64,000 nt of DNA. Source: Nonomuraea turkmeniaca. GTDB lineage: Bacteria; Actinomycetota; Actinomycetes; Streptosporangiales; Streptosporangiaceae. Below the pieces are notes generated by a model. The model worked only from the letters and a program-made list of their open reading frames with translations, did no database searches and was not told the DNA's origin. The stretch covers positions 25,641 through 89,640 of the forward strand of contig NZ_VCKY01000010.1 of assembly GCF_005889735.1 (NCBI RefSeq), given 5' to 3'. Shown in pieces: positions 51,200 through 60,503 of the stretch. The translations under genes and the position numbers were made by a program. How positions within the stretch are numbered: the stretch's first letter is position 1; every line of letters starts with the position of its first letter.

Positions 51200-52614
51200 A
51201 ATGTCGCGTGTCGCAGGCGTGCCCGGGTGCGGCCGGTGCCGCCGGTGCGGCGGGTGCGGCGGGTGCGGCGGGTGCGGCGGCCTGGCCGAGCGGCCGGGCC
51301 CTGCCCGAGCCCGGCCAGGCCGGCCCGGAACAGCCCGTGGTCGATGTGCCGCCGCGCCGCCATCTCCAACTCCTCCCGCAGGGCGCCCCTGGGCAGCGGC
51401 GCACCAGGCCCGAGGAGATCTTCGACGGCGGCCAGGGCACCGGCGGTGTCGCCGTGGTCCAGGCGCGCGCGGACGTCGATGAGAGAGTCCGGGACGCGGT
51501 GGGCCTCGTCGATCACCCGCAGGCAGGGCAGCGGGGTGCCGGTCAGCGCAGCCAGCAACCCCTCACGACGGATCTCGGCCGGGTCGTGGTCCAGCGGGAC
51601 CAGCACCCCGTTCACGAGACCGATCCGGTGCTGGGCGCCACGGCACTCGACCAGGCGCAGACCGCCTCCCCGTTCAGGGCTCCGCGGCGCGCCGGCCGGC
51701 GAATGGTCCGGTACGAGCGCCGGCACGACGAGCGGGTGCAGCCGGTCGGCCTCGATCAGTCCGGCGCGAAGCAACGCCAGGTCGGGCAGCACCCACGTCG
51801 CCGCATCAGGCAACACCGGCATCGCGGACGCGTCGCCCCTCGCAGGAGCGGTCCTGATCTGGAGTGCCGGAAGTCCGGGGATGTCCCCGTCCGCAGCCAG
51901 ATCCAGTACCAGTTGACGCCGCCCCCCGAGCCGCACGGCGACCGCACCACCGGCCCGCCCTTCCGCGCGGAGCAGCATCCACGCCTCGGCCGCCCACCGG
52001 TCCACGGCCAAGCCACGCGCCGGCGGCACATCCAGATGCGGAGCGGAACGTCCGTCGTCGGGCGACCGGTCCGCCCCAGAACGGACCCGGAGCTCACCGA
52101 CCCTGCGGACATCCCACAGGTGACGGTGCAGATCGAGGCGGAAGCGCCGACGAGGACTGGGATGCGGATGCGGACCGGCCCCGAATCGGGACCCGTCCCA
52201 CAGAGCCAGGCTGATCCGCTGACCGGCATCCGCCCAAGCCGGCGGCGTCCGGGCCACGAGGTGCACCGTGCTGCCGCCGCCATGCCCCACCGGGTGGTAA
52301 CGGGCCAGCGAGACGGTCAAGCCCGGTCGCATCAGCCCGTCCGGTGCGATCCTCGGCATGTACCAGCGCAGCAGATCAGGAGCCAGATGGCGGAGATCGG
52401 CCCGGAGACGGCCGGCGAACTCCTGCCCGTAGACGTGAGCCGCATGGCGCAGATTCAGATCGACGTCGACGTGTGCCGCAGCACACGCACCTGCCCAATC
52501 ACCGGTGGCACGGCGGGCGGTCGCAGACTCGATCATGGCGGGCGGCACGGCGAACTCACGCACGCGCCGCCAGAAGGAGAGGCGGGAATCCTCGTTCGCG
52601 GTCGAGTAGTGCAT
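51193..52614 (-). CDS. Unrecognised protein of the second MoxR/vWA module
   Basis: 473 residues from the ATG at 52612-52614 (AGGTGA six bases upstream; a GTG two codons earlier also exists). No signal or helix bundle that I recognise. The N-terminal 150 residues are helical; the middle is beta-rich with many Arg, His and Pro (RFRLDLHRHLWDVRRVGELR). The C-terminal tail is low-complexity Arg/Thr/Gly (TRRTRRTRRTGGTGRTR), encoded by a 9-bp repeat GGTGCGGCG (four copies, 51244-51279). It occupies the position of the unknown protein in the first module and may be a ternary partner. The 40-bp repeat array follows. Confidence 0.6.
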   Translation of the reverse strand: MHYSTANEDSRLSFWRRVREFAVPPAMIESATARRATGDWAGACAAAHVDVDLNLRHAAHVYGQEFAGRLRADLRHLAPDLLRWYMPRIAPDGLMRPGLTVSLARYHPVGHGGGSTVHLVARTPPAWADAGQRISLALWDGSRFGAGPHPHPSPRRRFRLDLHRHLWDVRRVGELRVRSGADRSPDDGRSAPHLDVPPARGLAVDRWAAEAWMLLRAEGRAGGAVAVRLGGRRQLVLDLAADGDIPGLPALQIRTAPARGDASAMPVLPDAATWVLPDLALLRAGLIEADRLHPLVVPALVPDHSPAGAPRSPERGGGLRLVECRGAQHRIGLVNGVLVPLDHDPAEIRREGLLAALTGTPLPCLRVIDEAHRVPDSLIDVRARLDHGDTAGALAAVEDLLGPGAPLPRGALREELEMAARRHIDHGLFRAGLAGLGQGPAARPGRRTRRTRRTRRTGGTGRTRARLRHATFR

Positions 52615-52861
52615 CAGCACTCACCTTGTGCGAACAGGACCCCCAATCTTCTGAGGGAGGTATTCATCTTGATCAGCGTACAACTTCGCGCAACGGATCC
52701 GCCACACAAGACAGCGAACCCCGCTCCCAGCACAGGGACCACGGGATCTTCGATGTCAGCGGTCCCCGAGCCAGATGACGACCGATGACGAGGCGCTGGA
52801 CCAGGTTGGCGTCCTCGAAGATATGCATGTTCTCCGCCCCGCGATCGGGCGACCTGCGGAG

Positions 52862-53240
52862 ACGGCTCGATCATGCCTTGAGCAGGGGTTGCGCTCGCGG
52901 ACGCCTCTCATCACTTCTCGCCGATTCCGGTGGTCCCGCGGAACAGCGACGAACGGGTGCAGAGCTAGGAGACGGCTGTAGCGCTGCCGACGAGGACTCA
53001 CGGCTCATCACCGTGAGGACTGACACCGTCTTCCGCTGACGTGTCCGCTTCAAGTTGAAGGGCAGCCAATGCAAGTTCGGCCAGCGCCGGGTGCTCGGCC
53101 GGTGTGGCTGTCGCCTCAGCCATGGTCGCCCGATGGCAAGACCCGACGGACAACGAAGGAGGGGCTTGCCGGCGATCGCCCCAGCCACGGACCGCGCACA
53201 CCGAAGTCCGTGGACGTGACCCGCGATCGTCACGGCATCA
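52862..53240 (+). pseudogene. Decayed copy of the 48027 gene and its upstream region
   Basis: From 52862 the DNA follows 47915 onwards: both have TCGATCATG, then TGAGCAG, then CATCACTTCTCGC about 100 bases before the start, and then the coding stretch CACGGCTCATCACCGT. In this copy the protein begins DEDSRLITVRTDTVFR, hits a TGA, and continues only in shifted frames (AGVAVASAMVARW resembles AGVLVVSLPCARP of the intact copy). So it is a duplicate inactivated by stops and frameshifts. Confidence 0.7.
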
Positions 53241-53723
53241 GCCAACCGATACCCGGTGTAGGAGAGGGGTAGCTGTCCGACTGGCACTCGTGCTCTGACC
53301 TGCGTAGATGCGTCCTTCGGCTTGCACCATCTGGAGATCATCTCGCGCATGTCCCCGCACCGTCGAGTTCGCCACCACGTCACTGGTGAGGACGAAAGCC
53401 GTGTGCGGCGGCCCACGCGCAGACTCCCTCCACCTCACGGCCCCTCTGCAACTGACCATGGAATGCGTGACTGACCAAGTCCACAGTCGTGTTATCGAAG
53501 GGCTGGAGAGCACTCCCTGTCGTGGGCAAGCAACGAGCATGGTTGGTGCCTGCGCCTTAATGCAGCCGCAGGTGCAACCGCTGTCGCAGTAGTTCTGCTG
53601 AACTGGCTTCAGCGCCACGAGCCCGGAACGCTTGGCGTGGCCGCTTACCAGTGGGACGGAAGTGGGTTGCACCAGCCCGTCCAGCTGTTAGGCGTCACTC
53701 GTTCTGTCGATGACGGCGACAGT
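53241..53723. other. Intergenic region without a convincing gene
   Basis: Several short frames on both strands, none with a recognisable sequence or ribosome-binding site. Local G+C is lower than in the neighbouring genes, as expected for decayed DNA. Confidence 0.4.
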
Positions 53724-54116
53724 TCATTCGTCATCCACCTCGCCTGTGGCCACGTACCAGGCGAGGTGCTGCAAGATTGCCTGAAGGGGCGAGTCTTCCG
53801 GCAAGATCCAATTCCCCGTCAGCAGGCCGCTCGTCTTGGTCGCCGCCGCGTTCAAGTCGGGGTCGAGCGCCTGCGCCAGGAACTCGAAGGGAGAGAGTTC
53901 CCTCTGCAGCCGATCCATCTCCGGTTAGGTGCTCAATCTCATCATCAGGTCGATGTCGGGCACGATCGGCACCTGCAGCGGCCCTCGCTCCTCGTTGAGC
54001 TGCCTATCGATCTGCGCGGCCTTGGCGTCGATCCGGGCGCGGATCTGTGCCGCGGCGGCGTTGAGCCGGACCCGGATCTGGGCCGTGTGGTCGTCCCTCA
54101 CCTTCGGCGCATTCAC
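53724..54116 (-). pseudogene. Small helical protein gene with an in-frame TAA
   Basis: Two frames of 63 and 64 codons lie in the same register, separated by one TAA (53925-53927) and two codons. The first is a probable coiled coil (AQIRVRLNAAAAQIRARIDA, then KAAQIDRQLNEERG) and the second reads RLQRELSPFEFLAQALDPD and then LLTGNWILPEDSPLQAILQH. Read through, they make one plausible protein of about 130 residues. Alternatively the second ATG (53918), just after CCGGAG, restarts translation and the two are coupled small genes. Follows the membrane-protein gene by 54 bases. Family not recognised. Confidence 0.45.
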
Positions 54117-54170
54117 CGGCTGGCTACGGCAAGGACAACAGGTGGAGGATCTCCGACTACCTCGGCTGTC

Positions 54171-55277
54171 TCAGGCCAGGATCTGCTGCAGGAAGTAGAC
54201 GATCAGCGAGGCCAGGATGCCCAGGACGTACTGCATGATCGCCGCCGTCCTGATCGGCAGCGTGCGCAGCGTGCCGAAGTAGGTGTACACCTTGAGGTCC
54301 TCCTCGGAGCTGCCCGCGCGGGCGAGCGCGTCGGACGGACTACCGGCAGGCGCCATCAGCGGCGAGATCACCTCGTCCAGGTGGCGGCGCACCATCCGGG
54401 ACAACGTCACGTACGGCTGGACGCCCACGTACAGGGCGATCGCGGCGGCCAGCACCGGGAAGCCGAGCAGGAAGGCGTCGAGGTACGGCCCGGAGTTCTG
54501 GTCGGCCAGCACGATCGCGGCGGCCTCGATGCTGACGACGCCCACCGCCATGGCCATCGAGACCAGCGCGTAGCAGTGGCACAGCCGCACGATCGCGAAC
54601 GTGCCGGCGGGGTCGATCCACGCCAGGCGGAGCTGGGTGTACGTGCGCAGGCGCAGCGGCAGGTCGGCCACCGTGATGAGCCAGTAGAGCGTGTTGCCGC
54701 CGAGGAACCCCATCCAGCAGTTGTGCAGGTAGACGGCCGCGTTCGGCTCGACGACGTCGCCGGGTTGCAGTGCGGTGAGCACCAGCATCCCCGTCGAGAC
54801 AGCCGCGCCGGCCAACGCGCACAGGAGCTGGCCGGGCACTCTCATCCGCCGGCGGAGCCAGCCGATCAGCTGATCCCGCTCCGGCGAGTCGGCGACCAGG
54901 TCGCTGAGCGGGGCGACGAGTTTCTCAGCATGCCTCCAAGCGCTCCAGGCCAGGGCGAGCATGACCACGCAGACCACCGTCGTCGACATGACGTACAGGG
55001 TGCTCCGCACGCTGCCGAAGACCTGGTCAGGCGCCACGAACACCAGCACCAGATCGGCGAGGTACGGCCATGAGGCCATCGCCAGCACGGACACGCTCGC
55101 GGTGAACCAGTTGGCCCGGGCGCCGGGCAGGAGCGCCGCCACACGCCGGGCGAGAGACACGACCATGGCGCGGCGGTAGCCCTGTTCCAGGGTCGCGGCG
55201 AGGCGATCGGCGAAGCCGGGAACGGCCTGGCCGGCCCGATCAGCTCGAACCGGGCTTTCCACCATCTCACTGGCCAT
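54171..55277 (-). CDS. Polytopic membrane protein, function unknown
   Basis: 368 residues with six to eight membrane helices (clear ones near 63-82, 95-115, 150-170, 195-212, 235-258, 275-295 and 345-365). The N-terminus is cytoplasmic (VRADRAGQAVPGFADRLAAT). Charged loops include RQRRMRV-like segments between helices 2 and 3 and a C-terminal SDALARAGSSEEDLKVYTYF. I do not recognise a transporter signature. The ATG at 55277 follows AGGGTG; an internal ATG four codons in is possible. The small gene(s) at 53724-54116 probably share its transcript. Confidence 0.7.
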   Translation of the reverse strand: MASEMVESPVRADRAGQAVPGFADRLAATLEQGYRRAMVVSLARRVAALLPGARANWFTASVSVLAMASWPYLADLVLVFVAPDQVFGSVRSTLYVMSTTVVCVVMLALAWSAWRHAEKLVAPLSDLVADSPERDQLIGWLRRRMRVPGQLLCALAGAAVSTGMLVLTALQPGDVVEPNAAVYLHNCWMGFLGGNTLYWLITVADLPLRLRTYTQLRLAWIDPAGTFAIVRLCHCYALVSMAMAVGVVSIEAAAIVLADQNSGPYLDAFLLGFPVLAAAIALYVGVQPYVTLSRMVRRHLDEVISPLMAPAGSPSDALARAGSSEEDLKVYTYFGTLRTLPIRTAAIMQYVLGILASLIVYFLQQILA

Positions 55278-55624
55278 GTAACACCCTAGGGTCGGAAGCT
55301 ACGGTGATCACGGCGCTCTCCAGCATCACGCGCCGACGGTCAGGGCCTCGCGGGTGGGCATCCGCATGACTGCCTTCTGGGATTTCCGGAATGATCTCCT
55401 GACGAGTTCGTAGCCTTCCCCACGCCGGTAACCGCTTCACAGTCCATTCGGTACCCATTTCCTGCTCACGCGCCGGTCGCAGGGAGCGCCCGTCGAGCCG
55501 CCTTCGCAGGACGTTTCGCCTGGGCTTTCCAATTGCTGCGCTGATGGAAATGCATCCCGACGAATCGAAACTCGAGCCAGACGCGGGCAGACCCCGGAGG
55601 TGCATCCAATGCTCTCCAAGGCGG

Positions 55625-55690
55625 CCATCGGGCGGTCTCCAAGCCGAGACCCTTGTTCACACCGCTGATCAGCCTTGTCGTCGTGTCTCC
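55625..55690 (-). pseudogene. N-terminal relic of a short-chain dehydrogenase
   Basis: Minus-strand codons read DTTTRLISGVNKGLGLETAR, the first strand and TGxxxGxG-like loop of an NAD(P)-dependent short-chain dehydrogenase (consensus TGANKGIG). The sense is lost immediately afterwards. Only about 22 codons remain. Confidence 0.5.
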
Positions 55691-56095
55691 ACGCTGCGTC
55701 GGGAACACGCGAACAGCCAGGCGTCCGGCCTTCCTGGGACCGGCAGTGCCAGGCAGGCCAATGCCCGCTCCGCCGTCCCAACCGGCGATCGACAACGTCA
55801 ACGGCGGGGCACACGGTCTCGGCACACGTCAGGTCGCTGATCACGGCGATCAGCGGCCGCGACCAGGCCGGGCCGAACGCCGCCCCGCTCGCATTCGACG
55901 CCACCTACACCACCAGGGCCGAGCTTGTCGTCGACTGCGGGGCCTCGCAGCTCTGACGCCGCGCCAACGGGGCGGCACCTGCGGCACCCCACCCCCGCGG
56001 CAGTAGCGGTCATAACATCAAGCCGTTAGCAACTTGACGTAGTCGCTGCCAATATGATCCTGTTATCGATGTCAACACATCCTGAGGAGGACATC

Positions 56096-56150
56096 ATGAC
56101 CGACACTCGGCGCGTCGCCATCGTCACCGGCGGCTCCCGATGCATCGCAT
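56096..56150 (+). pseudogene. Second SDR N-terminal relic
   Basis: An ATG with a strong GAGGAGG ribosome-binding site opens MTDTRRVAIVTGGSRCIA, the start of another short-chain dehydrogenase (VAIVTGGSRGIG consensus, with Gly to Cys). After 18 codons the sequence no longer resembles the family. The intact start signals with a missing body point to deletion. Confidence 0.55.
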
Positions 56151-56656
56151 GGCTTGTCCCCGGACACACTTCCCCTTCGCGACGATGCGCTCGATCACGA
56201 TCTGAGGGCTCCCCTTCCCAACCTGGCCGATCCCGCATCGCTGCACCAGAAGCGTGATCGTCGGCGAGGACGTTCGGCGCCACCTCCGGATCATCACGGA
56301 CTTTGTGCCAGAGCCGGATCTCGATGGTTGTCGCCACGGGCTCCGGTCGTCGGTCTGCCGAGTCTCCCTGCGCTCGCCGGTCATTCCCAGCGGATGGTGA
56401 ATACATAACGAGCAGAAAATGGTATGGCCATTGGCAGTCCGTGTAGTGAATGCTTCACTCCCGACCTGGTCGGACCGCACGAAGAAGGCGGAAGCATCGT
56501 TAGCGCTTGTTGACGACATCGAAAAGAAGGTGAGTGAACCACTCCATGGCGACATGCAAGACGGAAGACATTGCAATGGCACACCAGGACGCCGCGGACC
56601 TCGGCAGTCCTGCCACGTTGTTTCGAGCATGAATGGCTATCGGGGATGGTGAGCGC
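56151..56656. other. Degenerate region before the biosynthetic operon
   Basis: Frames on both strands are interrupted and none carries a recognisable domain. It probably contains the promoter of the 56657 gene near its right end, where composition becomes AT-richer (56400-56530). Confidence 0.4.
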
Positions 56657-57691
56657 ATGTATGAGATTCGCTTATCCGGCCGTGAGGTGGAGGTCATCGA
56701 GGGGCTGTTGGCGCGGATGGCCGAGCGGTACCGGACCGTTGAGGACGACGAGTTCCTGCGGAACGTGAATGTGCACGCCCATGAATTACCGGTGACGGTG
56801 CGGCGAGGGCTGGTCGAATTCCGGATGAGTGAGCCCGCCGGTGTGTGTCTGGTGACCGGATTTCCGGTCGACGACACGGCGATCGGCGCGACACCGCGCC
56901 ATTGGGCAGGCGCCGCGGAGGCGAAGCACGCCTCGGCCCGCGAGGAGTTCTACTTCACGCTGTGCGCGAGCCTGCTCGGCGACGTCTTCGGCTGGGCCAG
57001 CCAGCAAGGCGGCAGGCTGGTGCACGAGGTGCTTCCCATCCGGGGCCATGAGAGCCGCCAGATCAACTCCAGCAGTGACGCCACGCTGCTGTGGCACACG
57101 GAGGACGCCTTCCATCCTTACCGGGCCGACTATGTCGCGCTGATGTGCCTTCGGAACCCGGGAGGGACCGAGACGACATTCGCGTGTCTCGACGACGTCG
57201 TCGTCTCTCGCGACGTGCGGGAAATCCTCGCACAGCCGAGGTTCGTCCTGCGGCCCGACGAGTCGCACCGGCCGGAGAACGCGGGCCCCGGGCCGGTTCA
57301 CGGCCCCGGCCTGGTGCCGGTCGCGCCCCGCAGCTACGCCCGCATCGAGCGGCTCCTGCGGAATCCCGAGAAGACGCCGGTGCTCTTCGGCGACCTTTCA
57401 TCGCCCTACGTCCGGCTCGACTCCGACGCCGTGGACTGGGACATCGACGACCCTGAGGCGTTGTCGGCCCTGCGTGTCTTCGTCGAAGCGGTCGACAAGG
57501 CCATCGCCGGCTACAGCATGCGCCCCGGCGAACTGCTCTTCGTCGACAACTACCGGGCCGTGCACGGTCGCAGGCCGTTCGTTGCCGCCTTCGACGGAAA
57601 TGATCGCTGGCTCAAACGACTCAACATCAGCCGGGACCTGCGGCGATCGCGCGACGCGCGGAGCGCGCCCGATGCCCGGGTCGTCTACTGA
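56657..57691 (+). CDS. Fe(II)/2-oxoglutarate-dependent amino-acid hydroxylase (VioC/OrfP-like)
   Basis: 344 residues from the ATG at 56657; the ATG 24 bases upstream lacks a ribosome-binding site. The iron-binding triad is readable: HTED gives His147 and Glu149 (the unusual H-x-E of the arginine beta-hydroxylase group rather than H-x-D) and VHGRRPF gives His303; WLKR near 318-321 supplies the 2-oxoglutarate arginine. HTEDAFHPYRADYVALMCLRNP is close to what I recall for VioC-type L-arginine beta-hydroxylases, and DLSSPYVRLDSDAVD falls where those bind the guanidine and amine. It should hydroxylate the beta carbon of arginine or a related amino acid. First gene of the operon with the decarboxylase 28 bases downstream. 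Confidence 0.88.
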   Translation: MYEIRLSGREVEVIEGLLARMAERYRTVEDDEFLRNVNVHAHELPVTVRRGLVEFRMSEPAGVCLVTGFPVDDTAIGATPRHWAGAAEAKHASAREEFYFTLCASLLGDVFGWASQQGGRLVHEVLPIRGHESRQINSSSDATLLWHTEDAFHPYRADYVALMCLRNPGGTETTFACLDDVVVSRDVREILAQPRFVLRPDESHRPENAGPGPVHGPGLVPVAPRSYARIERLLRNPEKTPVLFGDLSSPYVRLDSDAVDWDIDDPEALSALRVFVEAVDKAIAGYSMRPGELLFVDNYRAVHGRRPFVAAFDGNDRWLKRLNISRDLRRSRDARSAPDARVVY

Positions 57692-57719
57692 GCGCCCAGC
57701 GACCATCAGGAGCCCGTCG

Positions 57720-59219
57720 ATGACCATCAATGCGATCGGCCTGGGAACGCCAGAACCAGGACCTCGGGGGAAGATGCATGACTTCCCCTTGAGCAGACCC
57801 GGATCGGGCGACCTTCACGCTCTGATCGGAACCGTTCTGCGCGCGCTGTCCGACGGCGCACACCAGCGGGGCGGCCCGGTTCCCGCAGGAGAGCCGGTCG
57901 AGCTTGCCGGGAACGTGCGTGCCGCACTGGGCCCGTTGCTCTTACGGGAAGGCCGAGGCATCGGCGTTCTGGCGTCCTTGACCGAGATCCTCGCGCGGGG
58001 CGCGGTCGACCTGTCCGATCCCGCCTGGTCGGCGCACCTGCTCAGTCCTCCGCTGGCGATCTCGGCAGCCGCGGACGTGGCCGCCGCCATCCTGAACGCC
58101 GATCTCACGTCGTGGGACCAGTCGCCGGCCGGAATCGTCATCGAGTCCGAGGTCGTCCGGGCGATGTGCACGCTCGTGGGATACGACCCGGACGCCGCCG
58201 CGGGTGTGGTCACGTCCGGCGGGACGGAATCCAACCTCATCGGCCTCTTCCTGGCCCGTGACCGTCCCGGCGGTCCGGGCCCCGCGCACGGCCGATCGGT
58301 GATCTACGCGTCGCGGTCGGCCCATTTCTCGATCCGCCGCAGCGCACGGCTGCTGGGTTTCCCCGACGAGAACGTGATCCCGGTGGAGACGAACGCGCGA
58401 GACCAGATGGACCCGGACGCGCTGAGGACGGCGATGGAACACGATACGCGGGAGGGCCGATGGCCCGCCTGCGTGGTGGCCACCACCGGGACCACCGATT
58501 TCGGCGCCATCGACCCGGTCGAGGACATCATCGCCATCTCCCGGGCCCATAGCGCGGCGGTGCACGTCGATGCCGCCTACGGTGGCGGCGCGCTGTTCTC
58601 CGGCAAGCTCGCGTCGCTGCTGACCGGCGTCGAGGGGGCCGACAGCATCTCGTTGGACCTGCACAAGTTCGGCTGGCAGCCGATCGGAGCAGGAGTGCTG
58701 CTCACACGGCGCGCGGACGCGTTCGCGCCCATGGCATTCGAGGCGCCGTACGTGAACGCCGCCGACGACTTGCTGGCCGGCCATCTGAACCACACCAACA
58801 GGTCACTGCGCACCACCCGGCGGGCGGACGCCTTCAAAATCGCCGTCACGTTGCAGGCGGTCGGCATCGAACGCCTGGGCGAGATGGTGGACCACTGTCA
58901 CGCGCTCGCCCGACACGCCGCGCATCGAATCGCCGTAACGCCTCACCTGGCGCTCGCGGCCGATCCGGTCCTGTCGACGGTCGTCTTCCGGTACGTTCCC
59001 CGGGCGGACGTGCCGGCCGTGTCCGACGCGGTGAACGCGTCCCTCCGCCGCAGAATCCTGGCAGAGGGCAAAGCCGTCATCGGACGTACCGAACTCCGCG
59101 CCGGAAAGCCGTCCGTGTGGCTCAAGCTGACCCTGCTCAATCCCTTCATGACGGAGGAAGACGTCGACAGGGTGCTGCACGTGATCACCTCGGCCGGGCG
59201 CCTCGAAGATGGCGGGTGA
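57720..59219 (+). CDS. PLP-dependent group II amino-acid decarboxylase
   Basis: 499 residues. Fold type I decarboxylase: GVVTSGGTESNLIGLFLARD (163-182), VHVDAAYGGG with Asp284 for the pyridine nitrogen, and SLDLHKFGWQPIG with Lys316 for the Schiff base. Closest in style to L-2,4-diaminobutyrate, glutamate and aromatic amino-acid decarboxylases. The ATG at 57720 follows AGGAG seven bases away. Next to a VioC-like hydroxylase it may decarboxylate the hydroxylated amino acid to a hydroxy-amine, or act on a diamino acid; substrate unassigned. Seven bases separate it from the antiporter gene. Confidence 0.92.
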   Translation: MTINAIGLGTPEPGPRGKMHDFPLSRPGSGDLHALIGTVLRALSDGAHQRGGPVPAGEPVELAGNVRAALGPLLLREGRGIGVLASLTEILARGAVDLSDPAWSAHLLSPPLAISAAADVAAAILNADLTSWDQSPAGIVIESEVVRAMCTLVGYDPDAAAGVVTSGGTESNLIGLFLARDRPGGPGPAHGRSVIYASRSAHFSIRRSARLLGFPDENVIPVETNARDQMDPDALRTAMEHDTREGRWPACVVATTGTTDFGAIDPVEDIIAISRAHSAAVHVDAAYGGGALFSGKLASLLTGVEGADSISLDLHKFGWQPIGAGVLLTRRADAFAPMAFEAPYVNAADDLLAGHLNHTNRSLRTTRRADAFKIAVTLQAVGIERLGEMVDHCHALARHAAHRIAVTPHLALAADPVLSTVVFRYVPRADVPAVSDAVNASLRRRILAEGKAVIGRTELRAGKPSVWLKLTLLNPFMTEEDVDRVLHVITSAGRLEDGG

Positions 59220-59225
59220 CACGGC

Positions 59226-60443
59226 GTGATCCTTTTCATCGATCTCGCGATCATACTCGGGCTCGCCCGGGTCCTGGGCATGCTCGCGCGCAGGCTGGGC
59301 CAGCCGGCGGTCTTGGGCGAGATCACGGCGGGCATCCTGCTGGGCCCCACCTTCTTCGGGACCACGGTCGTCGAGTGGCTGTTTCCCGCCGACACAAGAC
59401 AGCAGCTGACCGCGTTCGCCGCCGTGGGCGTCGCGATCTTCATGCTCACCGTCGGAACGGAGATCGATCCGGCACTGTTGCGGGGCCGGCACAGGACGGT
59501 CGGCCTGATCACCGTCTCCTCCGTCGTCCTGCCGTTCGGGCTCGGCGCGGCGCTGGCACTCTACCTCTGGCGCGCGGAGTCGGCGCCGCCGCTCGGTTAC
59601 GTCCTTTTCATGGGCGTCGCAATGTCGATCACGGCGTTCCCGGTCCTGGCTCGCATCGTCTCCGATCACGGCCGGCTGACGACCAGGCTCGGCAACATCG
59701 CCATCACCTCTGCCGCGCTCATCGACGCCCTCGCGTGGGTGCTGCTGGCAACCGTGCTGGCCGTCGCGGGCGGCGCCGGACAAGATCCCTGGCGGCTGGC
59801 CGCCTTCTTGCCCTTCGTCGTGCTCACCTTCACCGTCGTGCCCTTCATAGCCCGGAAGACGAAGGCGTGGGAGGAAAGCCAGGCCGGCGACGTCGGCGTG
59901 CTCGCGGCCGTCTGCTGCGGGCTTCTCCTCGCCGGCGCGGCCACCGAGTGGATGGGGCTCCACTACATCTTCGGAGCGTTCGTCTTCGGCGTCGCGCTCG
60001 CGAGAACGGGCGCGGGCAGCAGCCGGTTCCCGCAGACCGTGCGCGGCCTCACCGAGCTCAACTCCGCACTCCTGCTGCCCGTCTTCTTCCTCGTCGCCGG
60101 GCTGCAGGTCGACCTTTCCCAGCTGGACGGACTCACCATTGTCGATGTCCTCGTCGTCGTCGTGCTGGCGGTGGCGGGCAAGTTCCTCGCGGCGTACGGC
60201 GCCGCACGCGTGTCGGGCCTCGACGCCAGGCAGTCCGCGGTCATCGGAATTCTCATGAACACGCGTGGGCTGACTGAGCTGCTCGTTCTCGGCGTGGGAC
60301 GCGAAGCCGGGCTGATCAGTCCGGCGATCTATTCCCTCATGGTCGTCATGGCCGTGCTGACGACGGCGATGGCCGGACCGTCGCTGCGGATACTCAGTCC
60401 CGCGAACTCTCCGGCCGACGTGTGGTTGGCCAGGAAGCCGTAG
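59226..60443 (+). CDS. CPA2-type cation/proton antiporter
   Basis: 405 residues, about twelve membrane helices. Family features: ARRLGQPAVLGEITAGILLG, MSITAFPVLARIVSDHG, GAFVFGVALARTG and GILMNTRGLTELLVLGVGRE near the end. No C-terminal TrkA-N domain, so a minimal NapA/KefB-like exchanger. In other small-molecule clusters such antiporters act as self-resistance or export functions; here it could extrude an amine product or maintain pH. GTG start seven bases after the decarboxylase stop. Confidence 0.9.
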   Translation: MILFIDLAIILGLARVLGMLARRLGQPAVLGEITAGILLGPTFFGTTVVEWLFPADTRQQLTAFAAVGVAIFMLTVGTEIDPALLRGRHRTVGLITVSSVVLPFGLGAALALYLWRAESAPPLGYVLFMGVAMSITAFPVLARIVSDHGRLTTRLGNIAITSAALIDALAWVLLATVLAVAGGAGQDPWRLAAFLPFVVLTFTVVPFIARKTKAWEESQAGDVGVLAAVCCGLLLAGAATEWMGLHYIFGAFVFGVALARTGAGSSRFPQTVRGLTELNSALLLPVFFLVAGLQVDLSQLDGLTIVDVLVVVVLAVAGKFLAAYGAARVSGLDARQSAVIGILMNTRGLTELLVLGVGREAGLISPAIYSLMVVMAVLTTAMAGPSLRILSPANSPADVWLARKP

Positions 60444-60503
60444 AAAACGCCACCCCTCCGCCGTGGGGAGGCGGCTTCAGCTGTCGAAGAAAGAGAGCCA
60501 CCT

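Noticed and set aside
60444..60503. Terminator between the antiporter and flavoprotein-like genes
   Set aside because: The CCTCC/GGAGG pairing is only five base pairs with mismatched extension and no T-run; the genes are more likely co-transcribed.
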